Shown: in pieces, positions 8,460-15,992 of the stretch
Numbering within the stretch: the stretch's first letter is position 1
How the letters are laid out: each line of letters begins with the position of its first letter
Source: Polaribacter atrinae
GTDB lineage: Bacteria > Bacteroidota > Bacteroidia > Flavobacteriales > Flavobacteriaceae
NCBI RefSeq assembly: GCF_038023995.1
Contig: NZ_CP150660.1
Location: forward strand, 1,176,501-1,240,500
Direction of reading: 5' to 3'
DNA length: 64,000 nucleotides
The notes under the pieces: generated by a model
Told to the model about the DNA's origin: nothing
The model's input: only the letters and a program-made list of their open reading frames with translations
The model's database searches: none
Position numbers and translations under genes: made by a program

Positions 8460-8738
8460 GCAAGCCGAAAAACGAGAATAATTGAGAAAACGATTTACAT
8501 AATTACTCTGATTTTATCAATAATCGGAATTCCATTATTTGAATTTATGGCTTTTAATTCAATGGTCAGTTTAAAATATGAAACACGTGAATTGACTGAA
8601 TGTATTTCACTCGTTTCTGGAATTGATTTATGCAACGCAATTAGAACTTTTCACATTTTAGCAATTCTTTGTGGACTGACTTTCATCACGCTTTTGATTT
8701 ACAGAAAACGGATTTTAAAAACGACTGAAAAGATATGA
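8454..8738 (+). CDS. Small membrane protein, start at the cassette core
   Basis: 94 residues with two hydrophobic segments (about 11-33 and 66-84). The only start-like codon before the first helix is TTG at 8454, which is made of the first bases of the cassette (G then TTG). The next ATG lies inside the first helix. It overlaps the following gene by ATGA, so the pair is probably translated together. Function unknown. Confidence 0.5.
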   Translation: MCASRKTRIIEKTIYIITLILSIIGIPLFEFMAFNSMVSLKYETRELTECISLVSGIDLCNAIRTFHILAILCGLTFITLLIYRKRILKTTEKI

Positions 8739-9142
8739 TTTCAATTTTGCTCTTAATTCCGTGGATAATCTTTGGTTTCAAAAATCCGAATCTCAATTTA
8801 TTCGGTTTAAATCAAACAAAAAAGTCCTTGCTTTTACTTTTAGGAATTGAAATTCTATTTTTTCTAATTCTTTATCTGACTTTACCAGAACCGACTTCAA
8901 AAATTGCAGGACTTCAAAGTTTTGCGTGGAATTATTTTATCTTGTATTATGCAAAAGGAATTATACCAACAACCGTTTTGAGCGAATATTTAAACGGAAA
9001 TTTAGGAGATAAAATCGATTTGAATTATCAATATGTATATTTAATCGTAAGTTTAATAATCGACTATTTTATTTTGCTAATTATTAGTCCGAATATTAGA
9101 AAAATATGGAAAAAGAAAAAGCCTGCACACAACACCGTATAA
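8735..9142 (+). CDS. Membrane protein, unknown function
   Basis: 135 residues with three or four hydrophobic segments; resembles a small CPBP/DUF-type integral protein only in general shape. The start ATG overlaps the previous stop by 4 nt. The C-terminus (KPAHNTV) is encoded by the left end of site A10, which also provides the stop. Confidence 0.55.
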   Translation: MISILLLIPWIIFGFKNPNLNLFGLNQTKKSLLLLLGIEILFFLILYLTLPEPTSKIAGLQSFAWNYFILYYAKGIIPTTVLSEYLNGNLGDKIDLNYQYVYLIVSLIIDYFILLIISPNIRKIWKKKKPAHNTV

Positions 9143-9259
9143 AATTAATTGCTTGGTTAAAGCCTATTTACGAAAGTCCTCGCGGACTTTCTATCTGTGA
9201 TTTATTTGCTAACTTTAGTGCTTAAAACACGCAACTAATCTTATACAAACACGTTGTGG
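9124..9259 (+). repeat. attC-like site A10
   Basis: Box TGCACACAAC matches cassette start GTTGTGTGCA over 10 bp. Left arm GTATAAAATTAATTGC; right arm GCAACTAATCTTATAC. Hairpin GAAAGTCC-TCGC-GGACTTTC. Outgoing core GTTGTGGTTT. Confidence 0.9.
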
Positions 9260-9353
9260 TTTATATTTCGCTAGTCTAAAAGCGAAATAGAATACCTAAA
9301 AATCATTGCTTATTTACAATAAATTGAATATTAATTACTAATTTTATAAAACT

Positions 9354-11087
9354 ATGAAAATGAAAAAAAACAAATTACCTAACCTCTTAAAAACAGGAAT
9401 TCTACTTTTTGGAATTTCTATTTTACTTTGGAATTGTCAGAATATTATTGATAATGAAAAAGTAAATTTAGAGAAGAGCGTTATAGATTATGGAATATCA
9501 AAAGAGAAACTTTTAAATTTAAAAACAACTAAAAGAGTTGCTGCAAAAATCAAAGGTTCCAAAAAAAGCAATAGCTTACTAAATAAAACTACAGCTGGAG
9601 AATTAACATTTGAAGAACTTGTTGAAAGATTAAATTTAGAAAACACATATTATTCTTTAACAGATAGTACTGAAGTATTAAGTGCACCTGTTAAAACTCT
9701 GGGGAATTATAAAAGAGTTTTATTCTCAGTAACAACCGGAGAAATTAATAACTCTTATTTACTAACCTACCCAAACCCACAAGACACAAAAACATTTTAC
9801 GTTAGTAATTTATATGGAAAATTACTTCAAAAAGTTGTTATTCAACCAAATGGAATTGGAAAAGTAGTCTCTTATAGTAGTAATAATACTTTAGCTAAGG
9901 GAGATTTTTGTGGAGACCAAACAGTTTACGAAACTTGTAGTTCAGGAAGTCATAGTTTTCAAAATGAAGATACAGTATGGGAATGTGATTATTGGACTGA
10001 TTTAAGCAGCGGAACTCCTCCTAGTTTGTTTACAATATCTGGAGATTGTGGAGGGAGCAGTGGTGGTGGAAGTCCTTCAAACGATGACACTAGTGGAAAT
10101 CCTACAAATACTGGTGGTGGAGTTTCAACTGCTCCATCTGGAGGTGGTGGACTACCTACTAATTTAGAACAAGAATGTGTTGCTAGTTTAGACTGTGAAG
10201 AATGTGATTTACCAGGAGATTTAAATAGAGATTGTACCATTGATGAATATGAAGGATGTAGAATGTTAGGATATTCTGATGAAGTTTGTGTATGTTCAGT
10301 AAATGGGGGAAATATAGATGAGTGTACTTTTGACGAACAAGTTTTTATAGATGATAGTTTCAAAGACAATTCCTGTTTAAAATCTGTTTATGACAAAATG
10401 GGCAAAGCAACTAAATTCAAAGAATATTTACAAAACTTTAAGAATGGAATGTCTGTCGCAGATTTAAGATTTACTACAGATGATAATTTTAGTGGTAATG
10501 AAGATGCTGATTATCATAATGCTATGGCTATTACAAAACCACCTTTAGCTAATAATGAAATAAAAATTAAATTTAACACAGATACTAGTACAACAGGAAA
10601 TATTTTAAATAAACCAGATGTTTTTAAAGCTGTATCTATGATACATGAAGTAATTCATGCAGAAATGTATAGAAAAATGTTAGATGCTATGATAGTTGCT
10701 CAAGCCAATGGAACTACTTTAGATTGGACAGATTTAACATATGATGAATTTAGACAATATATAGATGTCACTTTACAAAATAAATATTTTGGAATTTGGG
10801 ATTACTATGTTAGATATGATGATAATGATGATACTCCAGATAATGGTCAACATCAACAAATGGCTCAACATTATAGAGATATTGTAAAACAAGCTTTAAC
10901 AGATTATGACCCAACTCTAACAGAAGAACAAAAAGAGGCTCTTTCTTGGATTGGATTAAACGAAGCAAACATTGTTGCTTGGCAAAATTTAGATGAAGAC
11001 CCTAATCTTAATACACAACAAGAGCAAGCTGCTATTAATACTACCATTACTCAAATCAAAAATACTTTTCCAAATGAATGCAACTAA
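9354..11087 (+). CDS. Large lipoprotein with zincin-like HExxH motif
   Basis: 577 residues. Lipoprotein signal with Cys near residue 26 (LLWNCQN). Region 185-330 is rich in Cys and Gly/Ser/Asn, including an acidic stretch with DLNRDCTIDEYE that looks like a calcium-binding loop. Near residue 440 there is MIHEVIHAEMYRKM, an HExxH metal site typical of zincin proteases. Probably a secreted or surface metallopeptidase-like protein; substrate and family unknown. The longest gene among the classical cassettes and followed by an overlapping secreted gene. Confidence 0.65.
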   Translation: MKMKKNKLPNLLKTGILLFGISILLWNCQNIIDNEKVNLEKSVIDYGISKEKLLNLKTTKRVAAKIKGSKKSNSLLNKTTAGELTFEELVERLNLENTYYSLTDSTEVLSAPVKTLGNYKRVLFSVTTGEINNSYLLTYPNPQDTKTFYVSNLYGKLLQKVVIQPNGIGKVVSYSSNNTLAKGDFCGDQTVYETCSSGSHSFQNEDTVWECDYWTDLSSGTPPSLFTISGDCGGSSGGGSPSNDDTSGNPTNTGGGVSTAPSGGGGLPTNLEQECVASLDCEECDLPGDLNRDCTIDEYEGCRMLGYSDEVCVCSVNGGNIDECTFDEQVFIDDSFKDNSCLKSVYDKMGKATKFKEYLQNFKNGMSVADLRFTTDDNFSGNEDADYHNAMAITKPPLANNEIKIKFNTDTSTTGNILNKPDVFKAVSMIHEVIHAEMYRKMLDAMIVAQANGTTLDWTDLTYDEFRQYIDVTLQNKYFGIWDYYVRYDDNDDTPDNGQHQQMAQHYRDIVKQALTDYDPTLTEEQKEALSWIGLNEANIVAWQNLDEDPNLNTQQEQAAINTTITQIKNTFPNECN

Positions 11088-11514
11088 ATTAGTTTTAATA
11101 CTATTCTTTTTAAGTTCAAATTTTATTTTTGGGCAAGGGTCAGAGTATCCAAAAGACACTATATTCCTAAAATTTAAGGATACCATTTTTACAAACACAA
11201 AAATGAAATCAAAAGCAATTCATAATTTTCAAGGGAAAAATGGAATTAAATTTTGGTGGAAAGGAAAATGGATGTTTTATGATAAAAATCGAAAAGCTGA
11301 TACTTTATGTTATAAACATCTAAAAGACTATACTTTTTTAAGTTTAAAAGAAATAGAAAAAAAAGAACGGGAATATTATAAAAACAGATTTGGAGGAAAT
11401 CCTTGGATAAAAAATAAAAATGGAGTATTTTATACTTTTTTAATTGAGAAAATTTCAAGAGAAAAATTTGTGATTTATCCAGTAATATGGAGAAATGAAG
11501 GAACAATTCAATAA
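11074..11514 (+). CDS. Small secreted protein, partner of the zincin-like lipoprotein
   Basis: 146 residues from the ATG at 11074, which overlaps the previous gene by 14 nt in another frame. The N-terminus (KLVLILFFLSSNFIFGQG) is a Sec signal; an upstream in-frame ATG at 10993 would bury it and is rejected. The mature part is Lys/Tyr-rich with WWKGKWMFYDKNRKAD. No family recognised. The overlap suggests coupled translation and perhaps a shared task such as inhibitor or cofactor. Confidence 0.6.
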   Translation: MNATKLVLILFFLSSNFIFGQGSEYPKDTIFLKFKDTIFTNTKMKSKAIHNFQGKNGIKFWWKGKWMFYDKNRKADTLCYKHLKDYTFLSLKEIEKKEREYYKNRFGGNPWIKNKNGVFYTFLIEKISREKFVIYPVIWRNEGTIQ

Positions 11515-11518
11515 ATAC

Positions 11519-11653
11519 AAACCACAACACGGTATATAAAAAATAGCAGTTAAGTGCAAACTTCAAAGTTTATTCTTTTCTGCTATTTTCATTCACAAAT
11601 TGAAAATAATAGCTTATTTATTCTGCTACTTTTCATATACCAACACGTTGCCA
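11519..11653 (+). repeat. attC-like site A11, variant middle
   Basis: Box AAACCACAAC pairs with cassette start GTTGTGGTTT over 10 bp. Left spacer ACG and arm GTATATAAAAAATAGC; right arm GCTACTTTTCATATAC. Here the inner stem ends in TAGC/GCTA instead of TTGC/GCAA, again compensated. Confidence 0.85.
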
Positions 11654-12095
11654 AAAATTGCCCAAAACCAATCAAAACGTTGGAAAAAAAACAATAAAAC
11701 TTCTGAATTTAAAATGTTAGACACTCTCTCGCGAGTGAAAATTTTAGTTTTTAATAAAGATTTAAAAACTTTGAAAATATTTAGATTCTTAAAATAAAGT
11801 TTGTGGAATATTCTCTTAAACTCAAAATTAAAAAAGGCGGAGAAATCTCGTTTTTCAAGAATAAAAGAAACCACTCAAATGTTGAGTTTCCAATTATTAC
11901 GGAATGAAAATCTTTGTGGAATTATCACTCAAACGCTAAATTTGAAAATACGGAAAGATCTCCTAAATCAAAATTTGAAAAACCACTCAAATGTTGAATT
12001 CCCAATATTACGGAATTAAAAATATTGGCGGAATTATCACTCGAACGTTAAATCTCGAAAATAATAACAAAGTCGGAAAAACAAAAAACAACTTT
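11648..12095 (+). other. ORF-less cassette family B, copy 3
   Basis: Near-identical to 3774-4222 including the following site, so the cassette moved or was duplicated recently. No convincing gene. Confidence 0.65.
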
Positions 12096-12228
12096 AGGCA
12101 ACACCTTGTATAAAAAATTGCTAAATTTGGCTTAATCAAAAGTTTGTCCTTTCTTATAAACGCTATTTTTCCTGCGGAAAAATGCCGTTCATTTTAAACG
12201 CAAATTTCCATACAAAAACACGTTGGGC
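12096..12228 (+). repeat. attC-like site A12
   Basis: Twin of A5, one visible base difference in the middle. Left arm TTGTATAAAAAATTGC. Outgoing core GTTGGGC, unlike A5, which shows that the unit between cores was copied. Confidence 0.85.
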
Positions 12229-12234
12229 ATAATT

Positions 12235-12870
12235 ATGAAGACATTGCAAAAATCAATCTTTCTGCTATTAATCAGCTTTTCGTGTTTTAGTCAAAAAAAC
12301 GAAAGGGAAAAACTGAATTTAGTTTTCTTTGACAAATGCACTAATAATTTTATAAAACCTGAAATAGAAATTGACACTATTGCAGGTTTGAAAAATGGAA
12401 GACTATTAACTTACTATATAAAACGTGGAGATTGGATTTCTCAAGCTTTTTCTTCAACTATGCTCAATAGAGAATCAATTGATACAATTAAAATTCCGAA
12501 AATCCTTTTTTCCTTTGGAAATGAATTGCATTCAAAACGGTGGAATTACTTAAATTGTGAAAAAATTTGTGAAGGAATAGAAACTGACTTCTACGAAAAC
12601 GGAAATAAGAGAATTGAAGGAAATTTTAAAAACGGAAAGCCAGTTGAATTAAAAGAGTTTAAGGAAAATGGGAAATTATTTTCGCAGAGTTTTTACGAAA
12701 ATTTTACATTGAATTTTAAACGAATTAATTACTTCAATGAAAATGAAGAGATTTATGAATATGACATTTACGAGAATAAAAAAAGAAAAACTATAATTCG
12801 AACATTTGACAAAAATGGAGTTTTAATTAGTAAAGAAATTGAGAAAAAACATATTGAAAAAAGACATTAA
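12235..12870 (+). CDS. Secreted YwqK/MORN_2-like repeat protein
   Basis: About 211 residues. Signal-like N-terminus ending SCFSQKN, then a domain with repeats DFYENGNKRIEGNFKNGKP, ELKEFKENGKLFSQSFYENF and later RTFDKNGVL. It is a distant paralogue of 2139-2735 with the same 5' leader. ATG lies 12 nt after the core. Ends GTTGGGCATA / TATGCCCAAC. Confidence 0.7.
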   Translation: MKTLQKSIFLLLISFSCFSQKNEREKLNLVFFDKCTNNFIKPEIEIDTIAGLKNGRLLTYYIKRGDWISQAFSSTMLNRESIDTIKIPKILFSFGNELHSKRWNYLNCEKICEGIETDFYENGNKRIEGNFKNGKPVELKEFKENGKLFSQSFYENFTLNFKRINYFNENEEIYEYDIYENKKRKTIIRTFDKNGVLISKEIEKKHIEKRH

Positions 12871-12877
12871 AATTAAC

Positions 12878-13014
12878 TATGCCCAACACCGTACAAAATT
12901 AATTGCTTGCTTTTTGCTTACTTACGAAAATCCTCGCGGATTTTCTTTGTCAGTAATTATTTATTAACTTAATTGCTTAACCAACGCAACTAATCTTGTA
13001 CAAACACGTTGGCA
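12878..13014 (+). repeat. attC-like site A13
   Basis: Left arm GTACAAAATTAATTGC pairs with right arm GCAACTAATCTTGTAC: GTACAA/TTGTAC replaces GTGTAT/ATACAC, a strong compensated change shared with A19. Outgoing core GTTGGCAACA. Confidence 0.9.
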
Positions 13015-13048
13015 ACAAGCTGAAAAATTCGTTAAACCAAGAAAGATA

Positions 13049-13078
13049 TTGATTGAATTTGATAATTTAGTATCTTTG
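13049..13078 (+). promoter_or_regulatory. Bacteroidota-type promoter of the toxin-antitoxin cassette
   Basis: TTG at 13049-13051, 19 bases, then TATCTTTG at 13071-13078 (TAnnTTTG). It lies 17 bp before the antitoxin start and is one of few promoters visible inside a cassette. Confidence 0.6.
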
Positions 13079-13095
13079 ATAAAAAGAAACTCGAA

Positions 13096-13329
13096 ATGAA
13101 TATAGAAGCTCGAAAAATAGAATTTATTCAAGAATTCCTTAAACTTCAAAGCGAGGAAGCAATTTCCAAACTTGAGAAAATATTGAAAAAGGAAAAAGAC
13201 ACTTCTGACGAAAGGCTTTTTAAGCCAATGACCATTGATGAGTTAAACAAAAGAATTGACAAATCAGAATCGGATTTCAAAAATAATCACTTTAAAACAA
13301 GTTCTGAACTTTTATCCAAATACAAATAA
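13096..13329 (+). CDS. Antitoxin of ParE/RelE-type pair
   Basis: 77 residues, helical and charged (FIQEFLKLQSEEAISKLEKILKKEKD, then PMTIDELNKRIDKSESDF). This is the usual layout of Bacteroidota antitoxins: short helical N-terminus and a disordered toxin-binding tail. Stop and next start overlap by one base. It is identified mainly by its partner. Own promoter directly upstream. Confidence 0.75.
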   Translation: MNIEARKIEFIQEFLKLQSEEAISKLEKILKKEKDTSDERLFKPMTIDELNKRIDKSESDFKNNHFKTSSELLSKYK

Positions 13330-13646
13330 TGAATTTTAAAATTATTTGGTCAGACTTTTCGGAAACTCAACTTGATGAAATTTATGAATATTACGAAAAG
13401 AAAGCAAGTTTAAAAGTTGCTACTAAAATTGTAACTGGAATAATTAAAGAATCGGAAAAATTAATCAAAGCTTCCTTTATTGGACAAGAAGAAGAATTAC
13501 TTAAAGATAGAGAAATTCAATATCGTTATTTGGTTTTCAAAAACTACAAAGTGATATATTCGGTTGATGAACAAAACGGATTTATAAAAATTGCTGATGT
13601 TTTTGATACTCGACAAAATCCACCGAAAATGAAACGAACAAAATAA
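13329..13646 (+). CDS. RelE/ParE-family toxin
   Basis: 105 residues. Motifs of the RelE/ParE fold: IIWSDFSETQLDEIYEYYEKKA helical hairpin, then IQYRYLVFKNYKVIYSVDEQNGFIKIADVFDTRQNP. The product would inhibit translation or gyrase when free of antitoxin. Pairs of this kind are common in integron cassettes and are thought to stabilise arrays. Confidence 0.85.
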   Translation: MNFKIIWSDFSETQLDEIYEYYEKKASLKVATKIVTGIIKESEKLIKASFIGQEEELLKDREIQYRYLVFKNYKVIYSVDEQNGFIKIADVFDTRQNPPKMKRTK

Positions 13647-13651
13647 AGCCA

Positions 13652-13785
13652 GTTGCCAACAGCGTATATAATTTATTGCTAGTTCTAGCCTACTTACGAA
13701 AATCCTCGCGGATTTTCTATTCGCTTTTTATTTGCTAAATTAGGTGCTTAAAACACGCAACAAACCATATACAAACACGTTGTGT
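13652..13785 (+). repeat. attC-like site A14
   Basis: Box TTGCCAAC; left spacer AGC, arm GTATATAATTTATTGC, right arm GCAACAAACCATATAC. Hairpin GAAAATCC-TCGC-GGATTTTC. Outgoing core GTTGTGTGTA. Confidence 0.9.
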
Positions 13786-13801
13786 GTAATTACCCAAATC
13801 A

Positions 13802-14233
13802 ATGTACAAAGGAAAATCAAGCAAAGGATTAGAGTTTTATAATTTACTAAATCAATCGGAAGAGTTCACTTCTGAATTAGGAAAAGTAGCTTTAGCATCT
13901 GGAAGATTAGAAGCGGAATTTATTCTCTATTTGACAAAGAATGAGGTGAAAGGGAATTATAAAAAAGCGACGCTCGGAACACTTATCAGAATTGCGAATG
14001 AAAACAAACTATTATCAGAGAATGAAAACTTAATTTTCAAGCAAATTTCAAAACAGCGGAATTATATAACGCATAATATTTACGCTCTTTTCTCGGACTT
14101 AATTGACGAGACAATTTTGGAAAAGGAGAACTTATTAGATTCAGATGTACATTTATATACTGAAAGAGCTTGGCAACTGAGAGAAAATCTCAACGGACTA
14201 TCTGATGTTATAAAAACAAAACGGAATAAATAA
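13802..14233 (+). CDS. HEPN-like small protein
   Basis: 143 residues, all-helical. Contains KQRNYITHNIY, a match to the HEPN motif RxxxxH with a polar residue after Arg, within a domain that begins GKVALASGRLEAEFILYL. HEPN proteins are often RNases in toxin-antitoxin or defence modules. Alone in its cassette, so no partner antitoxin is visible. Family call is tentative. Confidence 0.55.
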   Translation: MYKGKSSKGLEFYNLLNQSEEFTSELGKVALASGRLEAEFILYLTKNEVKGNYKKATLGTLIRIANENKLLSENENLIFKQISKQRNYITHNIYALFSDLIDETILEKENLLDSDVHLYTERAWQLRENLNGLSDVIKTKRNK

Positions 14234-14237
14234 AAAC

Positions 14238-14372
14238 TACACACAACACCGTATAAAAATAATTGCTATTTTGGGCTTAATAAAAGGTCGTTGCACTTTT
14301 GTTACGTCTGATTTTCCTGCGGAAAATCCTCGCACACAAAACCGCAACTATTCTTATACATAAACGTTGTAG
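14238..14372 (+). repeat. attC-like site A15
   Basis: Box TACACACAAC pairs with GTTGTGTGTA. Left arm GTATAAAAATAATTGC; right arm GCAACTATTCTTATAC. Hairpin GATTTTCCTGCGGAAAATC. Outgoing core GTTGTAGCAC. Confidence 0.9.
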
Positions 14373-14407
14373 CACATTAACCAAAAACCTCATAAAAAAG
14401 AAAAACA

Positions 14408-14875
14408 ATGAACGAAACAAAAACACACGGATACCAATTAGCATCAAAAGGAAAAAGACTTATAGCTTCACTTGTTGAAGGAATAATATTTATTCTTTTA
14501 ACTTTGGGAGTTTATCTAATATTAGGGAAATCTATTTCTGAATATTGGAATAGTGACTTTGAATTAATTGAAGTAGTTTACTCTGCTATTACAGGATTTA
14601 TTGTTGGAGCAATATTTTATCCAATGTTTATAGGGAATTTAGGACATAGAATTTTTAATTTGAAAGTGATTTCAGAAGAAACTGGAAAAGATTATAATAA
14701 AGCAGAAAAAGGAGCGATTCGTGAATGTTTGAAATATGCTTTAGGATATTTATTAATTCCAATTATTTGGATATTATGGGACGAAAAAAATCAGAATTTA
14801 TATGACAAACTAACAAAAACGTTAGTGGTTGAAAAAACAAGAATGAATAAAAACGTGCTACAACACCGTATATAA
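14408..14875 (+). CDS. RDD-family membrane protein
   Basis: 155 residues with three hydrophobic segments. RDD pattern YQLASKGKRLIASLVEG, then GNLGHRIFNLKVISEETGKD and IIWILWDEKNQNLYDKLTKT. Closely similar to the RDD part of 4838-5494. The C-terminal tail (NVLQHRI) is encoded by the left end of A16. Confidence 0.8.
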   Translation: MNETKTHGYQLASKGKRLIASLVEGIIFILLTLGVYLILGKSISEYWNSDFELIEVVYSAITGFIVGAIFYPMFIGNLGHRIFNLKVISEETGKDYNKAEKGAIRECLKYALGYLLIPIIWILWDEKNQNLYDKLTKTLVVEKTRMNKNVLQHRI

Positions 14876-14991
14876 TTTATTGCTGGCTTCTTGCCTACTT
14901 GCGAAAGTCCTCGCGGACTTTCTTGGTCGGTAATTATTTACTAAATTAGTTGCTTAAAACACGCAACAAACCATATACAACAACGTTGTCT
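14855..14991 (+). repeat. attC-like site A16
   Basis: Box GTGCTACAAC matches start GTTGTAGCAC over 10 bp. Arms GTATATAATTTATTGC / GCAACAAACCATATAC. Hairpin GAAAGTCC-TCGC-GGACTTTC. Outgoing core GTTGTCTATA. Confidence 0.9.
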
Positions 14992-15038
14992 ATAATGCGA
15001 AAAAAAATCGTTCATTGAAAAAACAGTCTCGTTAAGAG

Positions 15039-15293
15039 ATGAAAATTTTGGTATTCAAAGTTACCAAGTCTATTGATTTTACTATGCTCTTAATCAGAGT
15101 TGGACAGACTATTAATCCAATTGAATTAATAAAAACCTTAAAAACATTGATTATGATAAAAATAGAACAGATTAAGAAAAGTACTGTAAAGGAAAAATTT
15201 ATGAATTTTATTAAAAGTATGGTTGTGGGATTAGCACTAGTGGAGAAAAGAGTCGGTCTTATTCCTCTGATTATAAAGTATAGATTTCAATAG
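15039..15293 (+). CDS. Doubtful ORF upstream of a tRNA-like element
   Basis: 84 codons from an ATG, but the 3' third overlaps the tRNA-like segment and the composition (poly Ile/Lys/Leu, no domain) is that of a chance frame in AT-rich DNA. Kept because it is the only + strand frame in this half of the cassette. Confidence 0.2.
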   Translation: MKILVFKVTKSIDFTMLLIRVGQTINPIELIKTLKTLIMIKIEQIKKSTVKEKFMNFIKSMVVGLALVEKRVGLIPLIIKYRFQ

Positions 15294-15358
15294 TTTACTT
15301 GTTAACCGAATTCCAAGACGAAGTGCGTAGGGAGGTTCGAATCCTCCCTTCTCCACCA
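15240..15358 (+). other. tRNA-like or tmRNA-like element, probably degenerate
   Basis: The 3' end is a good tRNA T-arm plus acceptor: GGGAGG-TTCGAAT-CCTCCC (15330-15348) followed by TTCTCCACCA. Upstream, GTGGAGAA (15240-15247) can pair with TTCTCCAC. The segment between is about 80 nt, too long for a tRNA, and no clean anticodon arm forms. It could be a tRNA pseudogene, a tmRNA-like remnant or an old integrase attachment site. Confidence 0.4.
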
Positions 15359-15371
15359 AATTTTGAAAATA

Positions 15372-15860
15372 ATGGAAATAGGAAGTTTTAAAATATCAGG
15401 ACATTCAACAAAAAGAGAATGGGCAGTTTACTTATTCATTGCAACACCAATAAACGAAAATGGGTTAAAGAAAATATATGTTGGTAAAGTTGGAGACAAT
15501 AGAGACGGTTGTAATCCTGTAATATCAAGAGTAGGAAATCATTTTTCTCATAATAAAATTCATTCTCAAATTCGGAATAGAATTGGAAAAACGGAAGATT
15601 ATAATTATGAATATTTCTACTGTCATTTCGGAGAATATGAATTGAATCAAGAAAGTAGAATTAAAAGCAGACAAAAAACCAACGAATTAGAAAGAGAATT
15701 GAATAGAATTGTTCAGAAAAAAATAGACACAAACTATTATGAACTATTAAATCCATACAAAGGAACTCACGTTTCTAAATCAAAAAGGATCGAACGTTCG
15801 GAATTGATAAATGAATCGGAAAAGAATTTATTGGAAAGATTATGTGAAAAAGCACTATAG
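15372..15860 (+). CDS. GIY-YIG-like nuclease domain protein (tentative)
   Basis: 162 residues from ATG 15372. WAVYLFIAT, then KKIYVGKVGDNR and ISRVGNHFS follow the order of a GIY-YIG domain (GIY-like strand, YIG-like strand, RxxxH helix). A charged helix follows. Only 13 nt separate it from the tRNA-like CCA, and both are in one cassette. The stop TAG lies inside box TATAGACAAC. Confidence 0.45.
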   Translation: MEIGSFKISGHSTKREWAVYLFIATPINENGLKKIYVGKVGDNRDGCNPVISRVGNHFSHNKIHSQIRNRIGKTEDYNYEYFYCHFGEYELNQESRIKSRQKTNELERELNRIVQKKIDTNYYELLNPYKGTHVSKSKRIERSELINESEKNLLERLCEKAL

Positions 15861-15992
15861 ACAACACCATATATAATTTATTGCTGGCTTTTTGTTTACT
15901 TACGAAAATCCTCTCGGATTTTCTTTGTCAGTAATTATTTACTAAATTAGTTGCTTAAACTACGCAACAAACCATATATAAACACGTTGGCA
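15856..15992 (+). repeat. attC-like site A17
   Basis: Box TATAGACAAC pairs with GTTGTCTATA (10 bp). Arms ATATATAATTTATTGC / GCAACAAACCATATAT. One inner stem base changed (TCTC loop). Outgoing core GTTGGCAAAC. Confidence 0.9.

Noticed and set aside
9989..10369. 126-codon minus-strand ORF
   Set aside because: It is antisense to the Gly/Ser/Cys-rich part of the zincin-like lipoprotein and consists of Pro/Ser-rich shadow translation.
15240..15358. A functional tRNA gene
   Set aside because: The T-arm and CCA end are good, but the length of 119 nt and the lack of an anticodon arm speak against a normal tRNA.
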